A program made the position numbers and the translations under genes. Of a DNA stretch of 64,000 bases, positions 47,563-58,768 are shown one piece after another. Numbering within the stretch: position 1 is the first letter of the stretch; every line of letters starts with the position of its first letter. This DNA comes from Saprospiraceae bacterium (GTDB lineage: Bacteria > Bacteroidota > Bacteroidia > Chitinophagales > Saprospiraceae), in NCBI GenBank assembly GCA_016715105.1, contig JADKBO010000006.1:124001-188000 (forward strand). Reading direction: 5' to 3'. Below the pieces are notes generated by a model. That model was given only the letters and a program-made list of their open reading frames with translations. It was not told the origin of the DNA and did no database searches.

Positions 47563-49038
47563 TTATTGTGCTATTCCTTTTTTCCAATCTTTATAAATTT
47601 CTACCAACTCAGCATCAATGGATGGGCTATATTCATTGACTTGGTGGATATTGCTTACTGCTTCACTCAAATTTGAAAAATACCCAGCTCCGAAAGCACT
47701 TCCTTTAGCGGCTCCTGCAGCTCCATTGGTATGATAAACTTCAATTTCAACTCCAGCAACGTCCGCCAAGGTTTGGCCAAATACTTTTGATTGAAAGAGG
47801 TTATCATCACCCACTTTCATTTTCCTCACCTCAATCCCCATTTCTTTCATTACCTCCAGACCATAAGCAAAGGCAAAGGCTATGCCTTCCAATCCAGCTC
47901 TGAGAATGTGTTTTCTTGTATGTCTATTGAAGTCCAACCCTTTGATGGTTGCACCTGGGTTGGCGTTGCCCAACATTCTCTCGGCACCATTACCAAAAGA
48001 ATAAACTCGGACCCCTTCCGCTCCTTTTGTCACCTCACTGGCGATTTTCTCCAATTCTGGGTAGGCGCGATCAGCATAAAAATTTGTGCGAAGCCAGTTG
48101 TATAATATTCCTGTTCCATTGATACACAATAATGTACCAATATGTGGATCTTCAGAAGTGTGATTTACGTGTGCAAAACAATTTACTCTGGATTGAGCAT
48201 CTGGCACCACGCTTTTACTCACTGCGTAAACTACTCCTGAGGTACCTCCAGTGCCTGCTGCCTCACCATCTTCCAAAACGGCCAAAGCCAATGCATTATT
48301 TGGCTGATCACCTGCTCTGTAACTGATCGGTGTACCTGGTTGTATACCAGTTAATTCGGCAAAAAGTTCATTTGTTAAAGAAGATGCTTCAAAACTATTG
48401 GATGGTGGGGCCAATAAATCTGGAGAAATTCCCATTGTATTTAAAAGGTCAACGGAGACACTGTCTGTTTTGAAGTCCCAAAAAATCCCCTCTGATAAAC
48501 CAGACACAGAAGTCGTAATTTTGCCAGACATTTTATAAGCAATGAAGTCACCTGGCAACATTGCTTTGTGTATCTTATTGTAAATTTCTGGTTCGTTATC
48601 TTTTACCCACTTTAGTTTTGAGGCTGTAAAATTTGCTGGGGAATTGAGACAATGGTCTAAGCAGAATTGCCGCCCCATGGCATCAAATGTTTCGTTGCCA
48701 ACCTCAACGGCGCGACTATCGCACCAGATGATAGAAGGTCTCAACGGTTTACCTTGATCATCAACAACCACTAAACCATGCATCTGGTAGGAAATGCCTA
48801 TACTTTTGATATTTTGAGCTTTTACAGCAGGGGCATCAACCAAGGCAAGTTTTATTGCTTCCAAGACATAATTCCACCAATCATCAGGATTTTGTTCTGC
48901 CCATCCGGCTTTTGGCGCGTCGATAACCATTTCCTTTTCTGGAAATTTGCCATTGCCTACTGTGTTGCCGTGCTCATCAACAATAGCACATTTCACAGAT
49001 GAACTTCCTAAATCGAGTCCTAAAAAATAATTGACCAT
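47563..49038 (-). CDS. xylB: Xylulokinase
   Basis: Phosphorylates D-xylulose to xylulose 5-phosphate, feeding the pentose phosphate pathway. A 491-residue FGGY kinase with the ATP-domain start (FLGLDLGSSSVKCAIVDE), the substrate loop (SYQMHGLVVVDDQGKPLRPS) and GTGGTSGVVYAV. Lies between the NUDIX-type regulator and xylA. Confidence 0.96.
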   Translation of the reverse strand: MVNYFLGLDLGSSSVKCAIVDEHGNTVGNGKFPEKEMVIDAPKAGWAEQNPDDWWNYVLEAIKLALVDAPAVKAQNIKSIGISYQMHGLVVVDDQGKPLRPSIIWCDSRAVEVGNETFDAMGRQFCLDHCLNSPANFTASKLKWVKDNEPEIYNKIHKAMLPGDFIAYKMSGKITTSVSGLSEGIFWDFKTDSVSVDLLNTMGISPDLLAPPSNSFEASSLTNELFAELTGIQPGTPISYRAGDQPNNALALAVLEDGEAAGTGGTSGVVYAVSKSVVPDAQSRVNCFAHVNHTSEDPHIGTLLCINGTGILYNWLRTNFYADRAYPELEKIASEVTKGAEGVRVYSFGNGAERMLGNANPGATIKGLDFNRHTRKHILRAGLEGIAFAFAYGLEVMKEMGIEVRKMKVGDDNLFQSKVFGQTLADVAGVEIEVYHTNGAAGAAKGSAFGAGYFSNLSEAVSNIHQVNEYSPSIDAELVEIYKDWKKGIAQ

Positions 49039-49054
49039 AACGATTGTGAACGAT

Positions 49055-49773
49055 TTAATATATATTTAAAAAATAGCCTTTGGCTTTTAACGTGTCGTAT
49101 TTCTCTGCATTGAAGGTATACAAATTTGGTGCACGGTAAGGTACATTCAATTCTTTTTGGTTGGTATCGATGAGAATGTCTTCTTTCAATATTTTTTTCC
49201 TAAAGTTTCTTGTATCCAATTTGATGTCAAGGATAGTTTCATACATCTTTTGGAATTGTGTCAGAGTAAACTGTCTAGGCAACAATTCAACACCAACAGG
49301 TTCTCTCCTTAATTTTAATTTTAAAGCTTCGTAACCCCTGTTTATTATTTCATTGTGGTCATAAATCAACTTTGGGATGTTGTGAATGTCCATCCACTTT
49401 ATATCTCTGGCTTCCAATCCTTTTTTCAATTCGTACTTTTCTGTGGAAATCAGGGCGAAATAGGCAGCCGTAATAACTCTTTGGTGGGTGACCCTATTGA
49501 TCTTTCCTAAAACATCGAATAATTCTACAAACACATTTTCTAGGCCCGTCAATTGTTTTAATACGATACTTGGCATTTCTTCCAAGTCAATATCAAATCT
49601 TACATAATCTCCCGGTAATGCCCACTGACCTTCAACTGGTCCTTCATCATGTTGAATCAACAATACTTTAAGCTCATCTCCTTCCAATCCAAAAATGACA
49701 CAGTCCACTGATACAGTAGATAACTGAACTCCATCAACATTTACAACTGTTTTTGATTTGGATTTACGAGCAT
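49055..49773 (-). CDS. NUDIX-domain transcriptional regulator of pentose use (probable N-terminal frameshift)
   Basis: An AraR/NrtR-type regulator: an N-terminal NUDIX-like domain used as a sugar or nucleotide sensor (VDCVIFGLEGDELKVLLIQHD) and a C-terminal winged helix (about 150-235, LPRQFTLTQFQKMYETILD and FRKKILK). The frame as written can start only at GTG 49706-49708 and lacks the usual first strand. Adding one base to the T-run at 49750-49754 joins it to ATG 49773 and gives 240 codons beginning MLVNPNQKTVVNVDG. A -7 box sits 41 bases upstream. Likely represses or activates xylBA in response to xylose. Confidence 0.75.
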
Positions 49774-49813
49774 ATTGTAAATTTTACATAAAGGTATGAA
49801 AAATTATTATTGA

Positions 49814-49821
49814 CAAATGTA
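49814..49821 (-). promoter_or_regulatory. Possible -7 box of the xylose operon
   Basis: TACATTTG on the minus strand matches TAnnTTTG. A TTG lies 23 bases further upstream, slightly beyond the usual spacing. The predicted transcript start is about 35 bases before ATG 49773. Confidence 0.5.
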
Positions 49822-49956
49822 TTTTGAATTTTTTGTTTACTGGGCAATGTGATTTTTTTATGAATTTCAGCACAAAATTAAATTTGTTTGAGAAATTCAC
49901 CTTATACCGTACCATCTAAATTCAAATCAAATTTTTCATATTCCCTTTTCTAAATC

Positions 49957-50000
49957 AATAAAAAGGAAAAGCCTTGATGAATGTTCACCAAGGCTTTTCC
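49957..50000 (-). terminator. Strong terminator of the rpoBC operon
   Basis: On the minus strand a perfect 12-base stem (GGAAAAGCCTTG with CAAGGCTTTTCC, 49965-49976 and 49989-50000) is followed by TTTTTATTG. It is 20 bases past the rpoC stop. Confidence 0.95.
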
Positions 50001-50019
50001 AAGTATAACTTATTCAGAC

Positions 50020-53000
50020 TTAATCTCTTGAATAATCTTCCTCTTCAATCAACACACCATCTGGTCTGACGATCTGAATATCATTGAATTTTTTAACCCC
50101 TGTACCTGCAGGAATTTTCTTACCAACAATAACATTCTCCTTCAATCCATTGAGGTAATCAGTTTTAGCAGACATTGCTGCAGTACTCAATACCTTGGTT
50201 GTTTCTTGGAACGATGCAGCCGAAATCCAACTGTATACACCCAATGATGCTCTAGTAATACCTTGAAGTAATGGACTAGAAGTAGCTGGAATTGCATCTC
50301 TAACTACGGCAATCTTTTTATCATTTCTTTTCAAGTAAGAATTTTCTTCCCTCAATTGTCTGATAGAAATGATTTGACCTTGTCCATACTTACTAGAATC
50401 ACCCGGATCTGTAACAACTTTTTTATCAAAAATTTCGTCGTTCTTTTCCATAAATTCTTGCTTGTTTACAGCCTCACCTTCTAGGAATGGAGTATCACCT
50501 GGATCTACTATTTCAACGTCTCTCATCATCTGACGAACAATTACTTCGATGTGTTTATCATTGATGTTGATACCCTGAGAACGGTAAACTTCTTGAACTC
50601 CATTTACTAAGTAATACTGTACTGCAAATGGGCCTCTGATGTTTAGAATATCCATTGGAGAAACCGCACCATCTGTAAGTGGTGTACCAGCTCTTACAAA
50701 GTCACCTTCTTGTACAAGGATGTGTTTAGAAAGTCCAATCAAATATTTTCTTTTCTGACCAGTTTTCTCATCCTCGATGAATGTTTCTCTGTTACCTCTT
50801 TTGATTTTTCCAAAAGTTACAATACCATCTATTTCCGCAACAACTGCCGGATTCGAAGGGTTTCTTGCTTCAAACAATTCTGTTACCCTTGGAAGACCAC
50901 CCGTGATATCCTGGATTTTACCAAGATTTCTAGGGATTTTTACAATCTTCATACCTGCTTGCAATTCTTGTCCATCATCGATAGAGATATACGCACCTAC
51001 TGGTAAAGTATAAGATTTGATCTCATCACCAGAAGGAGAAACAATTCTGATTACCGGAATCTTTTTCTTATTCTTGGATTCGATGACCACTTTATCGGCA
51101 TATCCTGTTTGGTCGTCCCTTTCTACTCTGAAAGTAACACCTTCTTCAACTGCTTCAAACTGAGCAATACCAGTATATTCAGAAATGATTACGTTGTTGA
51201 ATGGATCCCATTCGCAAATAACATCTCCTTTAGCTATTTTTTGCTTGTCTTTTACTTTTATATCCGCACCGTAAGGAATGTGGTTAGTATTGAAAATTTT
51301 ACCAGTTTCAATATCAACAATTCTTACTTCACCAGATCTCGAAAGTACCACTTTACTGTTGTCGCTATCTGTAATTTTGATGTTGTCAAATTCAACTCTT
51401 CCGTCAAACTTAGAAACGATTTCAGATTCTGCTTTGGTTACTGATGCAATACCACCCACGTGGAAGGTACGCAATGTCAACTGAGTTCCTGGTTCACCAA
51501 TACTCTGAGCTGCGATGATACCTACAGCATCACCTCTTTCTGCAATTCTACCAGATGCAAGGTTTTTACCATAACATTTAGCACAAGTACCAACTTTTGC
51601 TTCGCAAGTAAGAACAGATCTGATGGTCACAAATTCAACTCCAGCATCTTCAATCTTTTTGGAAATTTCATCAGAAATATAATCTCCGGACTCAATGATG
51701 ATTTCATCAGTTACCGGATCAATCACATTATGAAGTGTAAATCTTCCAACAATTCTTGAAGCTAAAGTTTCAATGACATTGTCATTATCTTTTAAAGAAC
51801 TGGTTTCAATACCTCTTAAAGTATCGCAATCGTCTTCTTGGATAATCACATCTTGAGCAACGTCAACCAACCTTCTAGTCAAATAACCTGCATCGGCTGT
51901 TTTCAAAGCCGTATCCGCCAAACCTTTTCTAGCACCGTGAGTAGAAATGAAGTATTCCAAAACTGACAGTCCTTCGAGGAAGTTTGCAAGGATCGGGTTT
52001 TCGATGATCGCTCCACCTGTGTCACCAGATTTCCTTGGTTTTGCCATCAAACCTCTCAAACCAGCCAACTGCTTGATTTGTTGTTTTGAACCCCTTGCTC
52101 CTGAGTCAAGCATCATAAACACAGAGTTGAATCCTCCTTTGTGTTGTGACAATTCTCTCATGAGACTTTCAGTGATCATGTTATCCGCAAAAGTCCACTT
52201 ATCGATGATTTGGTTGTATCGCTCATTTGGTGTAATCAAACCCATGTTGTAGTTTTCCCAAACTTCATCAACTTCTGCCTGTGCTTCTTCAAGCATTTGA
52301 TCTTTGATTGATGGAGTGATAAGATCACCAAGGTTGAATGACAACCCACCTTGAATGACCAGAAAAATCCTAATTCTTTGATTTCATCTAAGAATTTTGC
52401 TGTTACGGCAAAACTTGTTCTATTGATGATATCAGAGATAACCTTTTTCAAGTTTTTCTTGGTCAAAAGTTGGTTTACATAAGGTACATCCTGTGGTACA
52501 GCTTCATTGAATAAAACCCTTCCAACAGTTGTTTCGATCATTTCCATGACCAAAGTACCCTCTGCGTTCTGTACTTTACCTTTTACTTTTACAGGACTAT
52601 GAAGTTGTAATGTACCTTCGTTGAAAGCAATCATTACTTCCTCAGAGCTATAAAAAGTTCTGATTTTCAAATCATCTTTTACTCTCATGGGCTTTGTCAA
52701 ATAATACAAGCCCAGTACCATATCCTGTGAAGGTAGGGTAATTGGAGAACCATCTTGTGGGTTGAGCATGTTGTGCGATGACAACATGAGCACTTGCGCT
52801 TCCAAAATGGCACCATTACTCAACGGTACGTGTACCGCCATCTGGTCACCATCAAAATCGGCGTTGAATGCACCACAAACCAATGGGTGTAATTGAATGG
52901 CTTTACCTTCGATCAATCTTGGTTGGAAAGCCTGGATTGACAATCTGTGAAGAGTCGGGGCCCTGTTGAGCATCACCGGATGGCCTTTCAATATATTTTC

Positions 53001-54278
53001 AAGGATTTCCCAAATAACTGGATCCTTTCTATCAACCAATTTCTTGGCTGATTTTACTGTTTTTACAATACCTCTTTCGATCAATTTTCTGATCACAAAT
53101 GGTTTGAATAATTCTGCTGCCATCGATTTTGGCAATCCGCACTCATGTAATTTGAGTGTAGGTCCAACAACAATAACCGATCTACCAGAATAATCCACCC
53201 TTTTACCAAGAAGGTTTTGTCTGAATCGTCCTTGTTTTCCTTTCAAAATATCACTCAAAGACTTGAGGGCTCTTCCACCTTCAGCTTTAACTGCATTTGA
53301 TTTTCTAGAGTTGTCAAACAAAGAGTCAACTGCTTCCTGAAGCATTCTTTTCTCATTTCTGAGGATCACTTCCGGAGCTTTGATCTCTAACAACCTCTTA
53401 AGACGGTTATTTCTGATGATTACTCTTCTGTAAAGGTCATTCAAATCTGAAGAAGCAAATCTACCACCATCTAATGGCACCAATGGTCTCAATTCTGGTG
53501 GTATAACAGGTAAGTATTGGATCACAGCCCACTCAGGTCTGTTTCCTCCTTTATCAACTCCTTCTCTGAATGCTTCTACAACTCTAAGTCTTTTTAAAGC
53601 CTCAGATTTTCTTTGCTGTGAAGTTTCTACAGATGCTTGGTGTCTCAAGTGATTTGACAATTCCAATAGATCTAATCTCAACAACAAATCGTTGATGGAT
53701 TCTGCACCCATTTTAGCGATAAATTTATTTGGATCGCTATCATCGAGTTGTGCATTTTCTTTAGGAAGTGTGTCTAATACTGCAAAATACTCTTCTTCAG
53801 TTAATAGGTCATATTTGCTGATTTCTCCCTCTTTTGCACCTGGCTGAATGACTACATATTTTTCATAGTAGACAATAGACTCCAAGTTTTTGGAAGACAT
53901 TCCCAAAAGGTAACCAATCTTGTTTGGCAAAGATTTGAAAAACCAGATGTGGACCACAGGCACAACCAATTTGATGTGTCCCATGCGCTCTCTACGTACC
54001 TTTTTCTCAGTAACTTCTACACCACAACGATCACAAACGATTCCTTTATATCTGATTCTTTTGTATTTACCGCAGTAGCATTCGTAGTCTTTTACAGGCC
54101 CAAAAATACGCTCACAAAACAAACCATCTCTTTCTGGTTTGTATGATCTGTAGTTGATGGTCTCTGGCTTAAGTACTTCACCATATGATCTTTCCAAAAT
54201 TTCATCTGGAGAAGATAAACTAATAGTAATTGACTCAAACGACTTCGCAACTTTTGCTACTTTCTTTTTAAAAGCCAT
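50020..54278 (-). CDS. rpoC: RNA polymerase beta' subunit (one probable sequencing frameshift)
   Basis: The essential catalytic subunit. Visible in order are the zinc ribbon (CYCGKYKRIRYKGIVCDRC), the catalytic NADFDGD (within CGAFNADFDGDQMAVHVPLS), the bridge/trigger region (RAGLADTALKTADAGYLTRR near AVEDVAQDV) and the second zinc site (CEAKVGTCAKCYG). Written frames break at 52349-52350. Adding one C on the plus strand turns SFKVGCH into SFKGGLSFNLGDLITP and rejoins them as 1419 residues, normal for Bacteroidota. A real split is very unlikely. It follows rpoB by 27 bases. Confidence 0.95.
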
Positions 54279-54305
54279 GTTTCTTTATTAATAATTTTAC
54301 AAATA

Positions 54306-57300
54306 TTATTCAAATTTCACATCTAGAGCGAGACCTCTCAACTCATGAACCAATACATTGAATGATTCAGGAATGTTTGGTTCAGGTATGTTTTCGCCCT
54401 TCACAATTGCTTCGTAAGCTTTAGCTCTACCGATGATATCATCAGATTTGATGGTAAGCAATTCTCTCAAAATGTTTGATGAACCATATGCTTCCAATGC
54501 CCAAACTTCCATCTCACCAAAACGCTGACCACCAAACTGAGCTTTACCACCCAAAGGTTGTTGTGTTATCAATGAATATGGTCCTATTGACCTTGCGTGC
54601 ATCTTATCGTCAACCATGTGAGAAAGTTTGAGCATGTAAATCACACCTACAGTCGCTTGCTGGTGGAATCTATCTCCTGTCTCTCCATCTGATAGATAAG
54701 TTTGACCCAAGTGAGGTAATTCTGCTTTCTCAATGTATCCAGCAATTTCGTCCAAACTTGCTCCATCAAAAATTGGTGTTGCAAACTTGATTCCTAGTTT
54801 TTTACCTGCCCAGCCCAAAACTGTTTCAAATATCTGACCCAAGTTCATCCTTGAAGGTACACCTAGTGGATTCAAAACAATATCAACAGGAGTTCCATCT
54901 TCAAGGAAAGGCATATCCTCTTCTCTTACGATTCTAGAAACAATACCTTTGTTACCGTGTCTTCCCGCTAACTTATCACCAACTTTCAACTTACGTTTTT
55001 TGGCAAGATAAACTTTTGCCAACTTCAATACACCTGCTGGTAATTCATCACCAATACTGATGTTGTATTTTTCTCTTTTATATCTACCCAACTCCTCATT
55101 CATTTTGATGTTGAAGTTGTGAAGCAATTTTGCTAAAGATTCATTGATTTTAGCATCCTTGGTCCAGTTTGAGTAGTCAACAGAGAAGTAGTCTATTTCT
55201 TTAAGAACTTTTGGAGTGAACTTGCCGCCCTTTGATACTAGTTCTTCTTTATAAATACTGAATACTCCTTCAGAGGTGCTGTCCCCTAATAAGATCATCA
55301 ATTTATCTATCAAAGTAGTCCTAAGTTCGTTGACCTTAATTGCATGTTCGTCATCCAATTTGGTTAGCAATTCTTTTTCCTGAACTTTTTGGAACTTGTC
55401 CTTTTTAGCTCTTGCAAATAATTGCTTATCAATAACGATACCGCTTGTTGATGGAGGTGCTTTTAATGATGCATCCTTCACATCTCCAGCTTTGTCACCA
55501 AAGATCGCTCTCAATAATTTTTCTTCTGGAGTTGGATCAGTTTCACCCTTTGGTGTAATTTTTCCTATCAAGATATCTCCTTCATCTACCCAAGCTCCTA
55601 TTCTGATGATACCATTTTCATCCAAATCTTTGGTTGCTTCTTCACTTACATTTGGAATATCACTTGTAAGTTCTTCTTCACCCAACTTGGTATCTCTGAT
55701 ATCTAATTCAAAGCTTTCAATGTGTATAGAAGTAAAAATGTCTTCTTTAACTACTCTTTCAGATAATACGATGGCATCCTCAAAGTTGTATCCTTTCCAA
55801 GGCATAAAAGCAACTTGTAGGTTCTGACCTAAGGCCAACTCTCCATTTTCTGTTGCATAACCTTCACAAAGCAAAGACCCTTTAGAAACTCTATCACCTT
55901 TTCTTACGATAGGCTTCAAGTTGATACAGGTAGCCTGGTTAGTTCGTGAGAATTTTGTTAATGAATACTCTTTGTAATCATCGTCAAAAGAAACCAATTT
56001 TTCGTCATCAGTTCTATCGTATTTGATGATGATGTTGTTTGCATCAACGTATTCTACAACACCTTCACCTTCAGCGTTGATCAGCATTCTTGAATCCTGA
56101 GCAACCTTACCTTCGATACCAGTACCAACAATTGGACTGCTTGGTTTAACCAATGGAACTGCCTGACGTTGCATGTTTGATCCCATCAGGGCTCTGTTGG
56201 CATCATCATTCTCCAAAAACGGAATCAAAGAAGCAGATACACCGACAATTTGGTTTGGTGCAATATCAATGAATTCTACCTCCTCTGGAGTGAGCACTGG
56301 AAAATCACCGTGTTCTCTAGATTTGATCCTTTCGTTGATAAATTTTCCATTGTCATCATAAGGAGCATTTGCCTGGGCAATTTTTTTATAATCCTCTGCT
56401 TCTGCAGAAAGGTATTGCGCATTGCCAGATTGATCTACCACTCCATTAGTTACTTTTCTGTATGGAGTTTCCAAAAATCCCATCTTATTAACCTTTGAGT
56501 GTACACACAAAGTAGAAATAAGACCAATGTTTGGACCTTCTGGTGTTTCAATTGTACAAAGACGGCCGTAGTGAGAATAGTGAACGTCTCTCACCTCAAA
56601 ACCTGCTCTCTCTCTGGATAAACCTCCAGGTCCTAGAGCTGATATTCTTCTTTTGTGAGTGATTTCAGATAACGGGTTGGTTTGATCCAAAAATTGAGAC
56701 AATTGACTTGTACCAAAAAATGAATTAATGACTGATGAAAGTGTTCTCGCATTGATCAAATCAATTGGCGTGAAAACTTCATTGTCTCTCACATTCATAC
56801 GCTCTCTGATCGTTCTTGCCATTCTTGCTAGACCAACACCAAATTGTGCGTATAATTGCTCACCAACAGTTCTTACCCTTCTATTACTTAAGTGGTCAAT
56901 ATCATCCAACTCTGCCTTCTGATTGATCAATTCAACCAAAAATCTTACGATTGCAATGATATCTTCCTTGGTAAGTACCAATGTCTCCATTGGAATATCC
57001 AACTTGAGCTTTCTATTGATTTTATATCTACCAACTTCACCCAAATTGTATCTCTTATCGGAGAAAAATAATTTATCGATGATACCTCTCGCAGTCTCCT
57101 CATCGGGTGGATCAGTACCTCTTAGTTGTCTATATATTTGTGTTACTGCTTCTATTTCACTAGAAGAAGGGTCTTTTTGCAATGTATTATAGATGATAGA
57201 ATAATCTACATCTAATAATTCTTTTTGCAAAATGATGATATCTGCATCTGACTCTCTGATGAGATCGATATTTTCTTCATCAAGAACCACATCTCTTTCA

Positions 57301-58127
57301 AGGATGATTTCATTTCTTTCGATGGTAACAACTTCACCAGTGTCTTCATCAACAAAATCTTCTATCCATTTTCTCAGAACCCTTGCCGCAAGTTTTCTAC
57401 CAACTGCCTTTTTAAGGTTTGGTTCTGTAACTTCAATCTCTTCAGCAAGGTCAAAAATGTTTAGGATATCTTTATCAGAATCATAACCTATAGCTCTTAA
57501 TAAAGTGGTAACAGGGAACTTCTTCTTTCTGTCAATGTAAGCATACATCACAGAGTTGATATCGGTTGCGAATTCCATCCAAGCGCCTTTGAAAGGTATC
57601 ACTCTTGCAGAATAGATTGCAGTTCCGTTAGGGTGATAAGTTTGACTAAAGAAAACACCTGGAGATCTGTGTAGTTGAGAAACAACAACCCTTTGAGCAC
57701 CATTGATAAGGAAAGTTCCTTTTGGTGTCATGTAAGGTATATTTCCCAAAAATACATCTTGTACAATTGTTTGGAAATCTACGTGTTCTTCATCATTACA
57801 TGAAAGTCTCAATTTAGCTTTGAGTGGTACACTGTACGTAAGTCCTCTTTGAACACATTCTTCGATACTATATCTAGGAGGGTCAACAAAATAATCCAAA
57901 AACTCAAGGACAAAAATGTTTCTTGCATCAGTGATCGGGAAATTCTCTTGAAATACTTTGTACAGACCTTCATTCATCCTGTTTTCTGGAGTGGTATCCA
58001 ATTGAAAGAACTCCTGAAACGACTTGAGCTGTATTTCCAGCAAATCAGGATAGAAGGAACTCAATTTGATTTTTCCAAAATTAACTCTGTTGTTGTCAGT
58101 AGGTTTAGCAATTCCTGTAGAAGCCAT
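54306..58127 (-). CDS. rpoB: RNA polymerase beta subunit
   Basis: A 1273-residue subunit, intact, normal length. The rifampicin-pocket segment SQLSQFLDQTNPLSEITHKR and RISALGPGGL matches the susceptible form at the positions most often changed by resistance (Asp, His and Ser of clusters I). The C-terminal clamp regions GRHGNKGIVSRI and GGQRFGEMEVWALEAYG are present. It follows rplL after a long hairpin-bearing gap (58128-58302) and precedes rpoC. Confidence 0.98.
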   Translation of the reverse strand: MASTGIAKPTDNNRVNFGKIKLSSFYPDLLEIQLKSFQEFFQLDTTPENRMNEGLYKVFQENFPITDARNIFVLEFLDYFVDPPRYSIEECVQRGLTYSVPLKAKLRLSCNDEEHVDFQTIVQDVFLGNIPYMTPKGTFLINGAQRVVVSQLHRSPGVFFSQTYHPNGTAIYSARVIPFKGAWMEFATDINSVMYAYIDRKKKFPVTTLLRAIGYDSDKDILNIFDLAEEIEVTEPNLKKAVGRKLAARVLRKWIEDFVDEDTGEVVTIERNEIILERDVVLDEENIDLIRESDADIIILQKELLDVDYSIIYNTLQKDPSSSEIEAVTQIYRQLRGTDPPDEETARGIIDKLFFSDKRYNLGEVGRYKINRKLKLDIPMETLVLTKEDIIAIVRFLVELINQKAELDDIDHLSNRRVRTVGEQLYAQFGVGLARMARTIRERMNVRDNEVFTPIDLINARTLSSVINSFFGTSQLSQFLDQTNPLSEITHKRRISALGPGGLSRERAGFEVRDVHYSHYGRLCTIETPEGPNIGLISTLCVHSKVNKMGFLETPYRKVTNGVVDQSGNAQYLSAEAEDYKKIAQANAPYDDNGKFINERIKSREHGDFPVLTPEEVEFIDIAPNQIVGVSASLIPFLENDDANRALMGSNMQRQAVPLVKPSSPIVGTGIEGKVAQDSRMLINAEGEGVVEYVDANNIIIKYDRTDDEKLVSFDDDYKEYSLTKFSRTNQATCINLKPIVRKGDRVSKGSLLCEGYATENGELALGQNLQVAFMPWKGYNFEDAIVLSERVVKEDIFTSIHIESFELDIRDTKLGEEELTSDIPNVSEEATKDLDENGIIRIGAWVDEGDILIGKITPKGETDPTPEEKLLRAIFGDKAGDVKDASLKAPPSTSGIVIDKQLFARAKKDKFQKVQEKELLTKLDDEHAIKVNELRTTLIDKLMILLGDSTSEGVFSIYKEELVSKGGKFTPKVLKEIDYFSVDYSNWTKDAKINESLAKLLHNFNIKMNEELGRYKREKYNISIGDELPAGVLKLAKVYLAKKRKLKVGDKLAGRHGNKGIVSRIVREEDMPFLEDGTPVDIVLNPLGVPSRMNLGQIFETVLGWAGKKLGIKFATPIFDGASLDEIAGYIEKAELPHLGQTYLSDGETGDRFHQQATVGVIYMLKLSHMVDDKMHARSIGPYSLITQQPLGGKAQFGGQRFGEMEVWALEAYGSSNILRELLTIKSDDIIGRAKAYEAIVKGENIPEPNIPESFNVLVHELRGLALDVKFE

Positions 58128-58206
58128 TTTAGAATTTTATAGGTTTGAAACAGTATAACGGTACAACTGTTTAAAAATTTTACAATTACGAGTTTAACGA
58201 CAAATA

Positions 58207-58238
58207 GGCCTAGGTGAGCTTTAACACTCACCTAAGCC
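58207..58238 (-). promoter_or_regulatory. 12-base hairpin between rplL and rpoB (attenuator or processing site)
   Basis: GGCCTAGGTGAG (58207-58218) and CTCACCTAAGCC (58227-58238) pair over 12 positions in the minus-strand RNA with one G-U pair and an 8-base loop. No T-run follows, so it is not a standard terminator. In many bacteria the rplL-rpoB gap carries an attenuator or an RNase III site; this hairpin is in that position. Confidence 0.65.
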
Positions 58239-58302
58239 GATATTGGTCTTTTATTTAGAAGATTTGCCCTCGCAAGCAAACCTTGCAATTTTTAGCAGAA
58301 CC

Positions 58303-58683
58303 TTATTTAAGCTCAACTGCAGCACCAACACCTTCTAGAGTTGCTTTAATGCTATCAGCTTCTGCTTTAGACACCCCAGCTTTCAAAGTTGAAGGTGCAC
58401 CGTCTACTAAATCCTTAGCTTCTTTCAAGCCTAGTCCTAACAAGTTTTTCACTTCTTTAACTACTGCTAATTTGTTAGCTCCACCAGATGTTAATACGAT
58501 GTCAAACTCAGTTTTCTCAACTACTGCTGCTGCTCCACCACCATCGTTAGAAGGTGCTGCTACTGCTACAGCTGCTGCTGCTGGCTCGATACCATATTCA
58601 TCTTTTAGGATTGTTGCTAACTCGTTAACTTCTTTAACTGTTAGGTTTACTAGTTGCTCTGCGAATGCCTTTAAATCAGCCAT
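58303..58683 (-). CDS. rplL: 50S ribosomal protein L7/L12
   Basis: A 126-residue stalk protein that recruits elongation factors. The N-terminal dimer helices (MADLKAFAEQLVNLTVKEVN), the Ala-rich hinge (about 34-50) and the C-terminal domain with GLGLKEAKDLVDGAPS are clear. It lies between rplJ and rpoB in the standard order. Confidence 0.97.
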   Translation of the reverse strand: MADLKAFAEQLVNLTVKEVNELATILKDEYGIEPAAAAVAVAAPSNDGGGAAAVVEKTEFDIVLTSGGANKLAVVKEVKNLLGLGLKEAKDLVDGAPSTLKAGVSKAEADSIKATLEGVGAAVELK

Positions 58684-58768
58684 TTTTCTTAAATTTTAGA
58701 CTTGTTAATTAAAAATATTATGGCGTTGTCTTGGAAGCCGTAATAATGGATTAAAAAAATAATTGTTA

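Noticed and set aside
50020..54278. A genuine two-gene split of rpoC, as known in some cyanobacteria
   Set aside because: The break is inside a conserved motif, needs only one base to repair, and matches the pattern of other indels here.
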